The notes beneath the pieces are model-generated. The model did not search any database. It was given only the letters and a program-made list of their open reading frames with translations, and was not told the DNA's origin. Made by a program: the position numbers and the translations under genes. Of a DNA stretch of 23,304 nt, positions 22,190 to 23,304 are shown piece by piece. The stretch is from JAGLHV01 sp023143305 [NCBI: Clostridia bacterium] (lineage in GTDB: Bacteria > CBDUZB01 > JAGLHV01): contig DAOVVV010000037.1 in assembly GCA_030637025.1 (NCBI GenBank), positions 1-23,304 of the forward strand, read 5' to 3'. The first letter of the stretch is position 1. The number at the start of each line of letters is the position of its first letter.

Positions 22190-23143
22190 CTACCTAACCG
22201 GAACACCCTTCTCTCCTCCCCATTTTATAGTTATTCCTATCCTGTGGGGGAAATAGAATTCACTCTGTTTTCTCCATGCACTCCGGTAAACAAAAGCATA
22301 ATCCAGCTGAAAATCTAAAAACTCAATTCCAAATCCGCTGGTTATTTCATTTTCGTTTATACCCAATCTGGCCGATATTAAATCTTCCATCAACCGGTAT
22401 TCCCCTCCACAGTACATTTTTATTTTTTCCCCGTCTATTTTTAAAGTGTCAATAGCCAGATATAATTTATTTTCCAATATCCTGCAATCTACCCCAAATC
22501 TTACACTAAAAGGAAACTTATCCTCCTCTTCTATCAATTTAATAACCGGTTTAATTATGTTCTGTAAATACAAACCAGCGGAAACAGGCATAAGTTTATA
22601 TTTATACATTACCCCTAAATCCGCTCCATATCCGGTATCAGAATAAGTATCTATTTTCTCCCGTACTATTTTCACGCTCCCGCCTAAATAAAAAGCAGAG
22701 CATATTTTTTTACTTAAAGCGATTATCCCTGCTGTTTGAGCAACATCAAAATCTCCGATATCTTCATTATCCTGATTGCGTTTATCCAATCCCGAGGACC
22801 TTAAATCTACTATCCCCAGTCCTATCCCAACATTTTCCCGCGGTAAAGCTAACCCTAAAAAACTATACGGGGTATCCTCATTCAATAAAGAATAAGCCGC
22901 AACTAATTCTTTTCTTTTTATTAAACTCAAACCCGCAGGATTCCAGTAAACACTACTGGCATCCTCACATCCTGCAGTATATGCTCTGCCTAAACCTAAA
23001 GAACGAACACCCGCACCCCAAAAAAGATATGCTCCCGGTATCCCTCCGTCTTGTTCGGCAAATCCTACCTCAGGACATATCCACAAACTAATTACCCCTA
23101 TTAATCCTAATCTCAAGATTAATCTATATTTTTTTTTACCCAT
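22190..23143 (-). CDS. PorV/PorQ-like outer-membrane beta-barrel protein
   Basis: The 317-aa product has a signal peptide (about 1-29). The family hallmark follows: GAYLFWGAGVRSLGLGRAYT, EDASSVYWNPAGLSLIKR, and later barrel strands with GYGADLGVMYKYKLMPVSAG, SGFGIEFLDFQLDYAFVYRS and HRIGITIKW. AGAGG lies just before the ATG. It follows the end of a FlgD-tail protein by 24 nt, so carrier and cargo again appear to be cotranscribed, as in the protease/PorV pair. It is more distant from the 9078 and 17723 barrels than those are from each other and is nearer in style to the 7553 product. Confidence 0.86.
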   Translation of the reverse strand: MGKKKYRLILRLGLIGVISLWICPEVGFAEQDGGIPGAYLFWGAGVRSLGLGRAYTAGCEDASSVYWNPAGLSLIKRKELVAAYSLLNEDTPYSFLGLALPRENVGIGLGIVDLRSSGLDKRNQDNEDIGDFDVAQTAGIIALSKKICSAFYLGGSVKIVREKIDTYSDTGYGADLGVMYKYKLMPVSAGLYLQNIIKPVIKLIEEEDKFPFSVRFGVDCRILENKLYLAIDTLKIDGEKIKMYCGGEYRLMEDLISARLGINENEITSGFGIEFLDFQLDYAFVYRSAWRKQSEFYFPHRIGITIKWGGEKGVPVR

Positions 23144-23167
23144 TTTCCTCTTCTCTTTCTTAATTTG

Positions 23168-23304
23168 TTATTTCACTATGGCTATCCTTCGGGTTATATA
23201 TTTACCGTTGGCTATACCCTTGCTCTTTAACCGTATAACATACCCCCCATTAGCACAAAGCTTTCCTTCTCCGTTTCTGCCATTCCAACTTATCCTATTC
23301 TCTC
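23168..23304 (-). CDS. C-terminal end of a secreted protein with FlgD-like sorting tail, 5' part outside window
   Basis: From the right edge the frame reads RISWNGRNGEGKLCANGGYV, then IRLKSKGIANGKYITRRIAI, VK and TAA. The W.GRNGEG, GGYVIRL and RRIAIVK pattern is the last part of a FlgD-like/T9SS type A-like tail. Only 44 residues are visible, so the main domains are unknown. It lies 24 nt before the PorV-like gene and probably shares its transcript. Confidence 0.75.
   Translation of the reverse strand, partial: ENRISWNGRNGEGKLCANGGYVIRLKSKGIANGKYITRRIAIVK

Noticed and set aside
1-23304. tRNA or rRNA genes
   Set aside because: No cloverleaf with TTCGANNC-type T arm or rRNA-like stretch was noticed in any intergenic space, although a covariance search was not possible.

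Overview
The window reads as a piece of an AT-rich, diderm, uncultured bacterium. The evidence for an outer membrane is four PorV/PorQ-like beta-barrel proteins, one of them fused to an OmpA peptidoglycan-binding domain. Nearly every gene product carries a signal peptide, and several end in a FlgD-like/gliding-motility-type C-terminal domain (ITPNGDGIND ... SGVYIYQ ... VVVAK) of the kind used as a type IX secretion (T9SS) sorting tail. This mix is typical of poorly characterised candidate phyla; the exact lineage cannot be fixed from this sequence. The only housekeeping gene is prfB (release factor 2).

Layout. (1) 1-3267, minus strand: two tandem paralogues encoding seven-repeat beta-propeller proteins with an IPT/TIG-like domain and, in the complete copy, a FlgD-like tail; a decayed FlgD-tail fragment and mosaic short repeats follow to 3654. 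(2) 3655-4773, minus: prfB. (3) 4936-8485, plus: promoter, canonical cyclic-di-GMP-I (GEMM-I) riboswitch, subtilisin-like protease with FlgD-like tail, then a translationally coupled PorV-like gene. (4) 8478-8933, minus: small membrane-anchored protein of unknown function, convergent with the PorV gene. (5) 9078-15580, minus: promoter, compound GEMM-like leader with terminator, then genes for a 402-aa secreted protein, a 235-aa paralogue of its N-terminal half, an Ig-like/chaperone-like protein, a ZU5-like+FlgD-tail protein and a PorV-OmpA fusion. (6) 15606-22167, minus: a second promoter and paralogous compound leader with two terminators, then a jelly-roll secreted protein, an Ig+ZU5-like+FlgD-tail protein, a PorV-like protein, an Ig-like protein and an FN3-type protein. 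(7) 22190-23304, minus: another PorV-like gene preceded by the end of a FlgD-tail protein.

The central observation is that blocks 3, 5 and 6 each begin with a strong sigma70-type promoter and an RNA leader recognisable as, or related to, a cyclic-di-GMP-I riboswitch. Each then encodes exported proteins together with a PorV-like outer-membrane partner. Blocks 5 and 6 look like duplicated, reshuffled versions of one cell-surface operon. I infer a second-messenger-controlled surface assembly or secretion system. Its function (adhesion, matrix, fibres, S-layer-like coat) is not shown by the sequence. Spaces between genes in blocks 1, 5 and 6 are filled with an unusual mosaic of 7-11-nt tandem units and small inverted repeats.
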